DNA from: DATADF01 sp046263155
GTDB taxonomy: Bacteria > Actinomycetota > CADDZG01 > WHSQ01
Direction: 5' to 3'
Assembly: GCA_046263155.1 (NCBI GenBank)
Contig: JBHELF010000032.1
Location: forward strand, 1 to 27,341
DNA: 27,341 bases
Shown: positions 13,955-23,417 of the stretch, in pieces
Layout: each line of letters opens with the position of its first letter
Numbering within the stretch: position 1 is the stretch's first letter
The notes under the pieces: generated by a model
The model's database searches: none
What the model was told of the DNA's origin: nothing
What the model saw: only the letters and a program-made list of their open reading frames with translations
Translations under genes and position numbers: made by a program

Positions 13955-14860
13955 TCAATCCCCCGGCCGGGTGCCCGTACGCCCGCTCGCAAGGCCGGCA
14001 AGGCCGCGGACCGCCACCGCCGACATGAGCTCGAGGGGGGCCTCCTGCCCCGTCCAAATCCGCAGCGAGGCAGCGGCTTGGTGCACGAGCATGCCCAGAC
14101 CCCCCCAGGCGTCGGCTCCGGCTCGACGCGCCCGTTCGACCATGGGGGTGGAGGGAGGAACGTAGACGAGGTCGACTACCGCCTGGCCCGAACGCCAAAC
14201 GGCCTCCGGCAAGGGATCCACTCCCTCAAACGAGGACTCGGCCGCGCCGAGCGGGGTCGCGTTGACGACGATGTCGGCTTCCCGCGCCAGACCGGTGGCC
14301 TGTGCCCACTCCACTCTTCGCCCCCGTCCTCGCTCCGCAAGCAGGACGAGCTGCTCCGCGCGTTCCGGTCGCCGCGCCGCGACCGCGATCTCGGCCGCGC
14401 CCAAGCCGTCTAATGCCCGGACTATGGCGCGCGCGGCCCCGCCGGAGCCCAACACGAGCGCGCGCGTGCCAGCCAGTTCTAAACCGGCATCCGATGCGAC
14501 GAATTCGCGGAAGCCGTCCACATCCGTGTTGTGTCCGATGAGCTTTCCCCCCACCAGATGAATGGTGTTGACGGCGCCTACAGCGCGCGCGTCACCGGAG
14601 ACCTCGTCCAGAAACTGCATGACTATTTCCTTGTGAGGCATCGTCACATTTGCTCCGATACATCCGAGTGCCTTCAGACCGCGCACCGCGGTGTCCAGAT
14701 CTTCGGTCGGCACGGGAAAGACGAGATATTCCCAATCAAGTCCCAGTTGTCGAAATGCTGCATTGTGGATCCGCGGAGAGAGCGTGAAATCCAGCGGCCA
14801 CCCGAGGATTCCGCAGAAGCTCGAGCCTTTGGGAACCGCGCGTGTGCGGTCGCGCTTCAA
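13955..14860 (-). CDS. aroE: Shikimate 5-dehydrogenase AroE
   Basis: The enzyme reduces 3-dehydroshikimate to shikimate with NADPH, step four of the chorismate route. The 301-residue protein shows the substrate site (FTLSPRIHN), NVTMPHKE with catalytic Lys77, GAVNT, HNTDVDGF with catalytic Asp113, the nucleotide loop GSGGAARAI (138-146), NATPLG, DLVYVPP and a C-terminal GGLGMLVHQAA. These are the family marks in order. The start is TTG 14860, which overlaps the mltG stop as TTGA, so translation is probably coupled; no in-frame ATG lies before the first motif. It ends the housekeeping run alaS-ruvX-mltG-aroE seen in actinobacteria. The C-terminal tail after the last helix (about 15 residues, SGRTGTRPGD) is not conserved in the family as far as I know. 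Confidence 0.95.
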   Translation of the reverse strand: MKRDRTRAVPKGSSFCGILGWPLDFTLSPRIHNAAFRQLGLDWEYLVFPVPTEDLDTAVRGLKALGCIGANVTMPHKEIVMQFLDEVSGDARAVGAVNTIHLVGGKLIGHNTDVDGFREFVASDAGLELAGTRALVLGSGGAARAIVRALDGLGAAEIAVAARRPERAEQLVLLAERGRGRRVEWAQATGLAREADIVVNATPLGAAESSFEGVDPLPEAVWRSGQAVVDLVYVPPSTPMVERARRAGADAWGGLGMLVHQAAASLRIWTGQEAPLELMSAVAVRGLAGLASGRTGTRPGD

Positions 14861-15912
14861 CAGCCGAGGGCCTGATAGGCCCGTTTGTACTGAAGGAATT
14901 CGTCGTAGCTCTCGCTGAAGTGATGGTGGCCCTCACAATCCTCGAGTACGTAGTAAAGCCAGTCGCCGGAAGCCGGCGCGAAGGCCGCCTCCAAGGATGC
15001 GGCTCCGGGAGCTCCGATTGGAGTGGGTGGCAGCCCCGCGAAGAGCCGCGTGTTGTACGGGGAATCGATCGCGAGATCCGTGCTCGTGAGGACCTCTTTG
15101 TGCTCGCCGAGCGCATAAAGAACCGTCGCGTCGATTCCCAACTTGATCCCTTGCTCGAGACGGTTGTAGATAACCGCCGCAACCATTGGACGTTCTGCGG
15201 GAATCCTTGCCTCGGCCTCCACCATGGAGGCCACGATGATCGCTTCGTACGGCGAGACCCCGAGCGCGTCGATGGTAGAGGTATCGAGCGAGGCGACCTC
15301 CTTCTCCGTCTGATCTATCAGTCTCTGCGCCACGGTTCTCGGCGTGTCTTTGGCGATCACCTGATAAGTCGACGGAAAGAGCAGTCCCTCGAGCGTCTCG
15401 ATAGCGTCGGGCAACAGCTCCGAGCGGATCCGCGCGGTCGCAGTCAATTCCAGAAACCGATCTCCGGAGACGTGAGTTTCCCGATCGAGGATGCGCGCGT
15501 AATCGGTCAGCCAGGACCCCTCCGGAAACGTGACCGTGACGAAATCGGGGGCCGGCACCTCCTCGAGCAGAGCCTCGAATGCCGCTCGCGCGCTCAGTCC
15601 TTGCGGCAGCTCGTACTGACCCGCCTGTATGTCCTCCGCGCCGCCTTCGAGATAGGCCACGACACGGAACCCGAACGCCGAGGGCACCACGCCGTGACTC
15701 TCGAGAATGCGCCCTATCTCGCCCACCGTGGATCCCTTCGGGATCTCTAGCGCTACCAGCTCTCCGGGGACTCCCTCTCCGTAGACGCCGATGGCGCGCA
15801 GATACAAATAGCCTCCGAGGCCCAGGCCTCCGAAAAAAAAGAGGACGATGGTCAGGGCCAGAAGGACGCGGCCACGTCGAGTCAGCGCCACTTGGGACTG
15901 AGGATCAGGCAA
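14857..15912 (-). CDS. mltG: Endolytic murein transglycosylase MltG (YceG family)
   Basis: The protein has 351 residues with a short cytoplasmic N-terminus, one membrane helix (about 16-40, LLALTIVLFFFGGLGLGGYL), a LysM-like part (PKGSTVGEIGRIL) and the YceG catalytic domain. It shows EGLLFPSTY, the catalytic glutamate in ASMVEAEAR (Glu232), VIYNRL, LGIDATVLYAL, SPYNTRLFAGLPPTPI and YYVLEDCEGHHHFS. MltG cuts new glycan strands in the membrane-proximal peptidoglycan and sets their length. The start is TTG 15912, nine bases after the ruvX stop, without a clear ribosome site; a GTG at 15891 is possible. It lies between ruvX and aroE, its usual place in actinobacteria. Confidence 0.95.
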   Translation of the reverse strand: MPDPQSQVALTRRGRVLLALTIVLFFFGGLGLGGYLYLRAIGVYGEGVPGELVALEIPKGSTVGEIGRILESHGVVPSAFGFRVVAYLEGGAEDIQAGQYELPQGLSARAAFEALLEEVPAPDFVTVTFPEGSWLTDYARILDRETHVSGDRFLELTATARIRSELLPDAIETLEGLLFPSTYQVIAKDTPRTVAQRLIDQTEKEVASLDTSTIDALGVSPYEAIIVASMVEAEARIPAERPMVAAVIYNRLEQGIKLGIDATVLYALGEHKEVLTSTDLAIDSPYNTRLFAGLPPTPIGAPGAASLEAAFAPASGDWLYYVLEDCEGHHHFSESYDEFLQYKRAYQALGC

Positions 15913-15921
15913 GGCCCGGGT

Positions 15922-16335
15922 TCATCGGTTCTCTTCTCCCGCATCGAGGTATCCCTGAAGCATCACCTGGGCTGCGACCGCGTCTCGCAGCTCTTTAACG
16001 CGCGCTCGGCGCGCCCCGCCCTGTCTGAGCGAGCGCTCGGCAACGACCGTCGTGAGGCGTTCGTCGTACTCCGTGACGTCGACGGCGACCGCGGCGCGCA
16101 GGGCGGCAACGAACTCGCGCAGTGACTCAACCGCCGGGCCGGCGTGTCCCGAGAGGTTTAGAGGGCGTCCCACGACCACCCGGGTGGCCCCGAACTCGCT
16201 CACCAATACTGCGATTCGTTGAATGGGGTCGAGCGTCCGGGAATCGATCACCTCGACCGGGCGCGCGAGTCGAGTCTCGAGATCAGCGACCGCGATCCCC
16301 ACTCGGCGCGCTCCCGGATCGACTCCCAGGATCAT
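15922..16335 (-). CDS. ruvX: RuvX/YqgF RNase H-like nuclease
   Basis: The 137-residue protein is the normal size for YqgF. Motifs: ILGVDPGARRVGIAVAD at the N-terminus with the first catalytic Asp, VVVGRPLNLSGHAG, EYDERLTT and a C-terminal RDAVAAQVMLQGYL with the last acidic residue. The family folds like RNase H/RuvC and is linked to Holliday junction resolution and 16S rRNA 5' maturation. The start ATG overlaps the alaS stop as ATGA, so the two are translationally coupled. Confidence 0.95.
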   Translation of the reverse strand: MILGVDPGARRVGIAVADLETRLARPVEVIDSRTLDPIQRIAVLVSEFGATRVVVGRPLNLSGHAGPAVESLREFVAALRAAVAVDVTEYDERLTTVVAERSLRQGGARRARVKELRDAVAAQVMLQGYLDAGEENR

Positions 16336-18962
16336 TTGCTGAGGGCGTCGCGGGCCGCGCGCGCGACGGCTTCGATCGCCTCGTCGAGTCGATCGGCGGC
16401 CGGCCCGCCGGAGATCGCGAGCTCGGGTTTGCCGCCGGCCCCGCCACCGAGAAGGGTGGCCCCGATGCTCAATAGGTCGCGTGCGGAGATGCCGCGCGCG
16501 GCCAGGTCCTTGGTCACCGCGCCTACCAAGTTCGCGCGGCCCTTGCCCGCAGCCCCGAGAACGACGACTGCCGACCCGAGCTTGCTTTTGATGTCTTGAG
16601 CGAGCGAGCGCAGGACATCGACCTCCAGGTCACGGCGGGCCGCTACCAGCCGCGTCCCATCTAGATCGACCGCGGAGTCGACAAGCGCCTGCATCTCGGA
16701 GGCCGTGGAGCTTCGCTCGACCTCCGCCAGTTTTCGTTCCATTTCCTTTTGCGTGGCGAGGAGCCGCTCGACACGTTCGGCGACCTCGTCCGGCGTGCCC
16801 TTGAGAATCTCCGCGGCGCGATCGAGAACGGCCAATCGGCGCTCTATGAATTTCAAGCCCTCCGCCCCTACGAGGGCTTCAACGCGTCTCAGGTTTGCCC
16901 CCACCGACCCTTCCCCGGTAAGCACGACGACGCCGATCTGACTCGTATGCGGCACGTGCGTCCCTCCGCAGAGCTCCTTCGAGTACTCCCCTACTTCGAC
17001 GACTCGCACGAAGTCGCCGTATTTCTCACCGAAGATCGCCATGGCGCCGATCGAACGCGCGAAGTCGTAAGTGGTCTCGAAGGCGCGGACCCCATCGTCG
17101 TCGAGGACGCGGTCCTGAAGCTCGGCAGAGATCTCTGCGACGCCCTTATCCCCCAGGGCCTCGAAATGGTTAAAGTCGAAGCGCAGCCTTCCCGGCTCGA
17201 CCAACGAGCCGGCCTGTCGCGCGTGCTCGCCGAGCCGGTCGCGCAACGCCCAATGGAGTATGTGCGTCGCCGTGTGAGCGCGCTCGGAGCCCGCGCGCCA
17301 GGCGCGATCGACCGTCGCCTCAAGTTTGTCGCCCACCGCGATCTCGCCGTCTACCACCTCCACGCGGTGGCCGGTTAGAGACGGCACGAGCCGGCGCGTG
17401 TCGATCACACGGGCGCGACCGGACGGCCCACGAAGCTCGCCGCGGTCGCCCACCTGTCCCCCGCCTTCCGCGTAGAAGACGGTGCGATCCAGCACGATGT
17501 CTGCCCCGGCTCCGGCCCGGAGAACCTCGATCGAGTCCGCCCCTTGTAGCAGCGCAAGGAGGCGTCCTTCCGTCTGCAGATGCTCATAACCGATGAAGTC
17601 CGTCGGTCCATGCTCTTCAAGGATGGGGGCGGCCGCTTGCGACACAGGCTCTAGCTCCTCGGCCCGACGAGCGGCGCGGGCGCGCTCGCGCTGCGACTCC
17701 ATGAGGGTACCGAATCCTTCGGTGTCCACCTCGACTCCGGCCTCCTCTGCGATCTCGCGCGTCAGATCGATCGGGAACCCAAAGGTGTCGTGGAGCTTGA
17801 ACGCAACTTCCCCGGAGATGGCGCGCCCCTTCGCCGCGCGCGCGGACTCGATCTCGTCTTCGAGCTGTGTAAGACCCTGTCGCAACGTCGCCGAGAACTT
17901 CTCCTCCTCGCGCTCCGCGACCTCGTGGATGAACTCGCGCCGCTCGACGGTCTCCGGGTAGACCTCCCCCATCAACTCGATCGTCGTATCGATCAGTGGG
18001 GCCAGTACGGGATCGTCGCGGCCGAGGATGCGCGCCTGGCGGATCGCTCGGCGAATGATGCGCCGAAGGACGTAACCGCGCTCCTCGTTGCCGGGAAGCA
18101 CTCCATCGGCGATCAAGAACGTCAGCGACCGAGCGTGGTCTGCCAGAACTCTCAGGCCCTTATCGGCCTTGGCCTCGGATCCATAGCGAGCCCCTGTCAG
18201 CTCCTCTGCCCGCCGGATCAAAGCTGCGAAGGTGTCGGTCTCGTATATGGAATCCGCGTCCTGCAACACGAGAGCGAGCCTCTCCACGCCCGCGCCCGTA
18301 TCGATGTTCTTCCTGGGAAGTTCCTTGACCGGTTCGATCGCAGCATTGCATTCGTTCTGCATGAATACGAGGTTCCAGAACTCGACATACCGCTCCGCGT
18401 TGCCCTGTGGGCCCACGTCGGAGGCCTCACCAAAACGATCGCCGCGATCCGCGTATATCTCGGAGCAGGGGCCACATGGTCCCGCGATGCCCATGTCCCA
18501 GAAATTCTCGGCACGCCCCCATCTCAAGATGCGCTCTGGTCGCACTCCCACGGCGTCGGCCCAGATCTCGTGCGCCTCGTCGTCGGTCTCGTAGATCGTC
18601 ACCCAGAGACGATCGGGATCGATGCCCCAGCCCTCGGTGGCCAGCTGCCACGCCCAGGGGCATGCCTTCTCCTTGTAGTAGTCGCCGAAGCTGAAATTCC
18701 CGAGCATCTCGAAGAACGTGAGGTGGCGAGTGGTATTGCCGACCTCCTCGATGTCGGTGGTGCGAAAGCACTTCTGGACGCTCGTCGCCCGAGCAAAGAG
18801 GGGCGATTGCTCGCCTAAGAAATAGGGCTTGAACTGATTCATCCCAGCGTTGGTGAGGAGAAGCGTGGGGTCGTTGGGCACGAGGGGCGACGAGGGCACG
18901 CGCGTGTGGTCGCGTTCGTCGAAGAACGCGAAGAAACGTTCCCGGATGGTGCGGGAGTCCAT
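16332..18962 (-). CDS. alaS: Alanyl-tRNA synthetase
   Basis: The protein has 876 residues, full length for bacterial AlaRS. The class II catalytic part is at the N-terminus (FFAFFDERDHTRVPSS, LTNAGMNQFKPYFLG, CFRTTDIEEVGNTTRHLTFFEM, GPCGPCSEIY). The editing domain has HTATHILHW near residue 560 and CGGTHV near 665, the four zinc/editing residues. A C-Ala region follows, ending in a Gly-rich GGGAGGKPELAISGG (DHHA1-type). The enzyme charges tRNA-Ala and hydrolyses Ser/Gly mischarges. The start ATG 18962 gives MDSRTIRERF, as usual. It lies downstream of the small gene after rarA, with a 23-base gap, and overlaps ruvX by four bases. Confidence 0.97.
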   Translation of the reverse strand: MDSRTIRERFFAFFDERDHTRVPSSPLVPNDPTLLLTNAGMNQFKPYFLGEQSPLFARATSVQKCFRTTDIEEVGNTTRHLTFFEMLGNFSFGDYYKEKACPWAWQLATEGWGIDPDRLWVTIYETDDEAHEIWADAVGVRPERILRWGRAENFWDMGIAGPCGPCSEIYADRGDRFGEASDVGPQGNAERYVEFWNLVFMQNECNAAIEPVKELPRKNIDTGAGVERLALVLQDADSIYETDTFAALIRRAEELTGARYGSEAKADKGLRVLADHARSLTFLIADGVLPGNEERGYVLRRIIRRAIRQARILGRDDPVLAPLIDTTIELMGEVYPETVERREFIHEVAEREEEKFSATLRQGLTQLEDEIESARAAKGRAISGEVAFKLHDTFGFPIDLTREIAEEAGVEVDTEGFGTLMESQRERARAARRAEELEPVSQAAAPILEEHGPTDFIGYEHLQTEGRLLALLQGADSIEVLRAGAGADIVLDRTVFYAEGGGQVGDRGELRGPSGRARVIDTRRLVPSLTGHRVEVVDGEIAVGDKLEATVDRAWRAGSERAHTATHILHWALRDRLGEHARQAGSLVEPGRLRFDFNHFEALGDKGVAEISAELQDRVLDDDGVRAFETTYDFARSIGAMAIFGEKYGDFVRVVEVGEYSKELCGGTHVPHTSQIGVVVLTGEGSVGANLRRVEALVGAEGLKFIERRLAVLDRAAEILKGTPDEVAERVERLLATQKEMERKLAEVERSSTASEMQALVDSAVDLDGTRLVAARRDLEVDVLRSLAQDIKSKLGSAVVVLGAAGKGRANLVGAVTKDLAARGISARDLLSIGATLLGGGAGGKPELAISGGPAADRLDEAIEAVARAARDALSK

Positions 18963-18985
18963 CTACCTAAGCTACTCGCGGGATG

Positions 18986-19183
18986 CTACCCCGGCGGCTC
19001 CGGTGAGAGCGCGCCGGAGGCCTCGCTCGACTCTCGGCTCTGCTCGAGGTGGCGGTTGAGCTTGCCCAGGAGAGCATCGGTCATCGTGGAGGCCTGAAAA
19101 CGCTGCTTGAACCTCTCCGTCAGGCGCTCGCTCTCCAGCGCCGCCGCCGCTCCCGCCAGCACAGTCAGTATCGACCTGATCAT
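18986..19183 (-). CDS. Small hypothetical protein between rarA and alaS
   Basis: This 65-residue protein begins MIRSILTVLAGAAAALESERLT, a short hydrophobic N-terminus that may anchor it, followed by a charged helix (RLTERFKQRFQASTMTDALLGKLNRHLEQSR) and a loose tail. Small proteins of this style are found at this place in actinobacteria, which supports it as a real gene. It starts 11 bases after the rarA stop and ends 23 bases before alaS, so it fits the operon. The ribosome site is weak. The function is unknown. Confidence 0.6.
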   Translation of the reverse strand: MIRSILTVLAGAAAALESERLTERFKQRFQASTMTDALLGKLNRHLEQSRESSEASGALSPEPPG

Positions 19184-19194
19184 GACCTGCGACC

Positions 19195-20571
19195 CTAACC
19201 CCGTTTGCCCTTAGGCCGCTTTTCACCCTTCGCGGGTTCGCCGTCTCCGGTCGTGTCCTCATCGTTTGCTTCGGCGCGGCGGGCGTTGAGGGCCCTCTCC
19301 AGGTCCTTCTCGGCTCCTGCGATCGCACGGAAGTAACGCTGGTCCTTGAGCCGATCCGGCAGATGCTGCTGATCCACGTAACCCCCGTGTTGGTGGGCGT
19401 ACTTGTATCCCTTGCCCGCGCCCGTCATCCGCGATGCGACCGCGTGCGAGTCGCGTAGGTGGTCCGGTACGGGAAGGGGACCGCCCGCGGCTACGTCCGC
19501 CTCCGCGCTCCACAGTGCGACCGCCGAGGCGTTGGACTTGGGCGCCAGCGCGAGGTAGACGGCGGCCTGCGCGAGGTTGAGCTTGGCTTCGGGAAGGCCC
19601 ACGAACTCCAGAGCCTGGAAAGCGGACACCGCCACCTGAAGCGCTGTTGGGTCCGCGTTGCCAATGTCCTCGGAGGCCAGGATCACCATGCGGCGCGCAA
19701 TGAAGCGCGGGTCCTCGCCGGCATCCAGCATTCGGGTCATCCAGTAGACGGCCGCATCGGGATCGGAGTCCCGCATCGACTTGATGAAAGCCGAGATCGT
19801 GTCGTAGTGCCAATCGCCGGCCTTGTCGTAGGGGAGCGCGCGTCTCTGCAATGCCTCTTCGGCCACGCCGAGGTCGATCCGGTTTCCAGCGGTGGCGGCG
19901 ATTAGAGACGCGGTCTCAAGAGCGTTTAGTGCGGTGCGCGCGTCTCCACCCGCCGCGTCGGCGATGTGATCGAGAGCCTCGTCTTCAACCTCGACATTCG
20001 ATTGTGCAAGACCCCGCTCCGCATCGGCCAGGGCCCGGTCCAACAGGGTTCTGAGGTCTTGCTCGCCGAGCGCCTCGAGCCGGAAAAGTGTGCTGCGCGA
20101 CATCAGGGGCGAGTTCACCTCGAAGGAGGGGTTCTCCGTGGTCGCCCCGACGAGCACGATCCACCCGTTCTCAACCGCAGGCAGGAGCGCGTCCTGTTGG
20201 GCCTTGTTGAAGCGATGGATCTCGTCCAGAAACAAGACCGTCCGGCGCGCTTGCTCGGCGAGACGATCCCTCGCCTGCTGGATCACCTTGCGAACATCTG
20301 CCACACCTGCACTCACCGCCGAGAGTGGCTCGAAGTGAGCATCGGTCGCGTTCGCGATCACATGCGCGAGCGTCGTCTTTCCGCTTCCGGCGGGGCCCCA
20401 CAGGATGATCGAGGTGATCTCTCCGGACTCGATGAGGGCGCGCAGCGCTTTGCCGGGGCCGAGCAGGTGGCCTTGGCCTACGACTTCGTCGACCGTACGG
20501 GGACGCATGCGCGCCGCGAGAGGTGCGTACTGATCGAAGCGCTCCTCCAACGCATGCTCAAACAGATCCAC
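19195..20571 (-). CDS. rarA: Replication-associated recombination protein A (RarA/MgsA AAA+ ATPase)
   Basis: The 458-residue protein has RMRPRTVDEVVGQGHLLG at the N-terminus, Walker A GPAGSGKTT (59-67), Walker B TVLFLDEIHRFNK (111-123), sensor GATTENPSFE (142-151) and the C-terminal MgsA tetramerisation part (DWHYDTISAFIKSMRDSDPDAAVYWM, AKSNASAVAL, YKYAHQHGGYVDQQHLP). The protein acts at stalled forks on single-stranded ends. The start is GTG 20571, with a GGGGGAGG ribosome site eight bases upstream. The last 30 residues are charged and low in complexity. A 68-base gap separates it from the divergent gene on the plus strand. Confidence 0.96.
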   Translation of the reverse strand: MDLFEHALEERFDQYAPLAARMRPRTVDEVVGQGHLLGPGKALRALIESGEITSIILWGPAGSGKTTLAHVIANATDAHFEPLSAVSAGVADVRKVIQQARDRLAEQARRTVLFLDEIHRFNKAQQDALLPAVENGWIVLVGATTENPSFEVNSPLMSRSTLFRLEALGEQDLRTLLDRALADAERGLAQSNVEVEDEALDHIADAAGGDARTALNALETASLIAATAGNRIDLGVAEEALQRRALPYDKAGDWHYDTISAFIKSMRDSDPDAAVYWMTRMLDAGEDPRFIARRMVILASEDIGNADPTALQVAVSAFQALEFVGLPEAKLNLAQAAVYLALAPKSNASAVALWSAEADVAAGGPLPVPDHLRDSHAVASRMTGAGKGYKYAHQHGGYVDQQHLPDRLKDQRYFRAIAGAEKDLERALNARRAEANDEDTTGDGEPAKGEKRPKGKRG

Positions 20572-20639
20572 GCATCAATCCTCCCCCTTTGTGACGCGCG
20601 CCACAGCAATCTCCTCTCCCTCGCTGTGAAATTTCTGGA

Positions 20640-21602
20640 ATGCGTATCGAAAACCGAGACAATGCACGGAGATTTCGGCCGGATGAAGGGGTCCGACGTC
20701 TTGTGCGACGGCAGCACGGAGTCATTTCACTGACTCAGGCCTTGGATTTGGGCTTGTCGCGGCAGGCCGTCTATCGCCGAGTCAAGGCGGGGCGGTGGGA
20801 CATCGTAATTCCTGGTGTGTTTCGCCTGGAGGGCGCGCCCCCCTCATTCCGTCAAATGGCAATGGCTGCCGCGCTGTGGTCTCGCACCGGTGCAGTAGCG
20901 CGGCGCACAGCCGGAGCTCTTCACGGTCTGTCCGGTCTGAGTGAAGGCGGAATCGTCGAGATCATCAGCGCACGCCAATACGAAGGAGACGCGCCCATTC
21001 GGATACTCGAACGTCCTCTCCTTGATGCATGTGAGGTATGCATGGTTGACCTGATCCCGGCCACGACGCCGGAAAGAACATGGCTCGATCTGGCCGCGAT
21101 CTACCCCGACTTCCGTGTTGAGCAATGGCTCGATGAGCTCCTGCGCCGCAACCTCGCGCATCTCGACGAGGTCTTAGATCGTTTCGGGAGCCTCGCCGCA
21201 CGCGGTCGTAATGGGATAGGCAGAGCGAGGCGAATCCTGGCAGCGCGCGACGCCTCTGCTGAAATCCCGAGAAGCGAAATCGAAACTGACTTTGCCAGGT
21301 TGGCGCGCCGGTTCCGCCTACCTCCCTACCAGTCGCAGTTCGCGGTCCCGATCGATGGTCGGGTCGCGTACCTCGATTTTGCATATCCAGAATCGATGCT
21401 TGGCATCGAGGTGGACAGCTGGCTGTATCACTCCGACAGACAGTCGTTCGAAAGCGATCGCGCCAGAGCGGACGAGTTGGTCGCCTTGGGCTGGAGAATC
21501 CTGCACTTCACTTCACGACAGATCCGCCAGCGCGCCGGATGGGTTGCGGACAAGACTCTCGCCGCGCTCTCTGTCGCCCACAAGCTCAAATCCCTGGATT
21601 GA
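20640..21602 (+). CDS. AbiEi-like winged helix plus DUF559 nuclease-like domain protein
   Basis: The protein has 320 residues. The N-terminus (about 17-65: LVRRQHGVISLTQALDLGLSRQ, then VYRRVKAGRW, IVIPGVFRL) matches the winged-helix domain of AbiEi-type antitoxins. The C-terminus (about 210-310) matches DUF559, a Vsr-like PD-(D/E)XK fold: RSEIETDFARL, AYLDFAYPESMLGIEVDSW, YHSDRQSFESDRARADELV, GWRILHFTSRQI, with the acidic residues in place. Such two-domain proteins are frequent in actinobacteria and their role is unsettled. No AbiEii toxin gene is next to it. It is the only plus-strand gene between aspS and rarA and interrupts an otherwise minus-strand block, which suggests insertion. ATG 20640 lacks a good ribosome site. 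Confidence 0.8.
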   Translation: MRIENRDNARRFRPDEGVRRLVRRQHGVISLTQALDLGLSRQAVYRRVKAGRWDIVIPGVFRLEGAPPSFRQMAMAAALWSRTGAVARRTAGALHGLSGLSEGGIVEIISARQYEGDAPIRILERPLLDACEVCMVDLIPATTPERTWLDLAAIYPDFRVEQWLDELLRRNLAHLDEVLDRFGSLAARGRNGIGRARRILAARDASAEIPRSEIETDFARLARRFRLPPYQSQFAVPIDGRVAYLDFAYPESMLGIEVDSWLYHSDRQSFESDRARADELVALGWRILHFTSRQIRQRAGWVADKTLAALSVAHKLKSLD

Positions 21603-21623
21603 GTACCGCTTTCCGGCACTAGA

Positions 21624-23417
21624 TCAGGGGATTTCGGGTGGTGGGGCGGTGGATTTGAGGTGGAGTTCTTTGAGCTGTTCCTCGGAGACGGGGGCCGGCG
21701 CGCCGGTTAATGGATCGAAGGCGGTCTGCGTCTTGGGGAAAGCAATCACCTCGCGGATGTTCTCCTCGCCGGCGGCCAGGGCCACGATGCGGTCGATGCC
21801 GGGGGCGATGCCTCCGTGCGGCGGCGCTCCGTAGCGGAAAGCATCAAGGAGGAAGCCGAATTTCTGTTGCGCCTCCTCGGCTCCGATCCCTAGAGCGGCG
21901 AACACTCGGGCCTGCGTCTCGCGGTCGTGGATCCGGATGGATCCGCTCGCCAGCTCCCAGCCATTCAATGTGATGTCGTAGGACTTTGAGATCACCTTCG
22001 CGGGATCGGTCTCGAGGAAATCGAGCGTGTCCTCGACGATCCCGGTGAAGGGGTGGTGGATCGGCTCCCAGCGTTGCTCGGCCTCGTCGAAGTCGAACCA
22101 GGGAAAATCGACGATCCACACGAATCTCCACGCCTCCGGGTCGCCGCGATCGTGCTCGGGTATCAGTCCGAAGCGCTGCGCGAGTCGCGTGCGCAGTGCG
22201 CCCAGGACTTTGTGAACCATGGCGGCGCTTTCGTCGGCGACGATCAAGACGAGATCGCCGGTCGCGGCCTCGGTTGCCTTGCGCAATCCCTCTCGCTCCG
22301 AATCGCTAAAGAATTTGTCGAGAGGCGACTTCAGGCCCTCGTCCTCCACCGCGATCCAGACGAGACCCCCGGCCCCGAGCGTCTTGGCGTCCTCGACCAG
22401 CTCGTCCAAATCCTTTCGGCCCAGTCCTCCCCGACCCGGGATGACCAGAGCCTTGACGCGACCACCTGCGTCGAGGACCGACTGAAAGACGCGGACCTGC
22501 GTCCCTGAGAACACGTCGGCCAGGTCGACGAGCTCGAGGTCGAAGCGCAGATCGGGTTTGTCGATGCCGAAGCGCTCCATCGACTCGGCATAGCTCAGGC
22601 GCGGAAAATCGCCGAGCTCGACGCCGAGTGCCTCCTTCCACACTTTCTTCAAGAGTCGCTCGGTGAGATCGAGCACATCGTTCAGCTCGACGAACGACAT
22701 CTCGAGATCGAGCTGCGTGAACTCCGGCTGCCGATCGGCGCGCAGATCCTCATCCCGGAAGCAGCGAACTATCTGGTAGTAGCGATCGAGCCCCGCGACC
22801 ATGAACAGCTGCTTGAACAGTTGCGGGGACTGGGGAAGCGCGTAGAAACCACCCGCATGAATGCGGGACGGAACAAGGTAGTCGCGGGCCCCCTCGGGCG
22901 TCGACCGCGTGAGCATGGGCGTCTCGATATCGACGAACCCCTCGGCGTCGAGGAACTCCCGGATCGAGCCGATGATCCGATGGCGCAATCGCAGGTTGTC
23001 CTGCATCTCGGCCCGCCGCAGGTCTAGATAGCGGTGCTTCAGACGAAGCAGCTCATCGGCCTCGTGGTACTCGTCTATCTGGAAGGGCGGCGTCTCCGAA
23101 CGCGAGAACACCTTCACCCACTCGCAAGCAATCTCGATCTCTCCCGTCGGCAGATCCTCGTTCAAGGTCCCTCCCGGACGCGGCCGCACGCTGCCGTGCA
23201 CCTGGATGCAGAACTCGCCGCGCAGTTCCTGAGCCGCATCATGCGCGGTTTGCGAGATCTCGGGGCTGAAAACGACCTGCACCAAACCGGAGGTGTCGCG
23301 CAGATCGATGAACGTGACGCCGCCGTGATCACGGCGGCTGTGAACCCATCCACATAGAGTCGTGTCGCGGCCCTGGTCGCCGCCGCGCAGGTCCCCGCAA
23401 CGATGGGTGCGCATCAT
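21624..23417 (-). CDS. aspS: Aspartyl-tRNA synthetase (bacterial type)
   Basis: The 597-residue protein is bacterial length. It has an OB-fold anticodon domain (LCGWVHSRRDHGGVTFIDLRD), class II motifs TPEGARDYLVPSR and FRDEDLRADRQPEFTQLDLEMSF, the inserted GAD domain (about 285-420) and the C-terminal APPHGGIAPGIDRIV. It charges tRNA-Asp. The start ATG 23417 overlaps the hisS stop as ATGA, so hisS-aspS form an operon; a second Met codon follows immediately. Whether it also charges tRNA-Asn cannot be told here. Confidence 0.97.
   Translation of the reverse strand: MMRTHRCGDLRGGDQGRDTTLCGWVHSRRDHGGVTFIDLRDTSGLVQVVFSPEISQTAHDAAQELRGEFCIQVHGSVRPRPGGTLNEDLPTGEIEIACEWVKVFSRSETPPFQIDEYHEADELLRLKHRYLDLRRAEMQDNLRLRHRIIGSIREFLDAEGFVDIETPMLTRSTPEGARDYLVPSRIHAGGFYALPQSPQLFKQLFMVAGLDRYYQIVRCFRDEDLRADRQPEFTQLDLEMSFVELNDVLDLTERLLKKVWKEALGVELGDFPRLSYAESMERFGIDKPDLRFDLELVDLADVFSGTQVRVFQSVLDAGGRVKALVIPGRGGLGRKDLDELVEDAKTLGAGGLVWIAVEDEGLKSPLDKFFSDSEREGLRKATEAATGDLVLIVADESAAMVHKVLGALRTRLAQRFGLIPEHDRGDPEAWRFVWIVDFPWFDFDEAEQRWEPIHHPFTGIVEDTLDFLETDPAKVISKSYDITLNGWELASGSIRIHDRETQARVFAALGIGAEEAQQKFGFLLDAFRYGAPPHGGIAPGIDRIVALAAGEENIREVIAFPKTQTAFDPLTGAPAPVSEEQLKELHLKSTAPPPEIP

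Noticed and set aside
17790..18818. Long plus-strand frame opposite alaS
   Set aside because: AlaRS motifs on the minus strand are complete; this frame has no recognisable domain or ribosome site.
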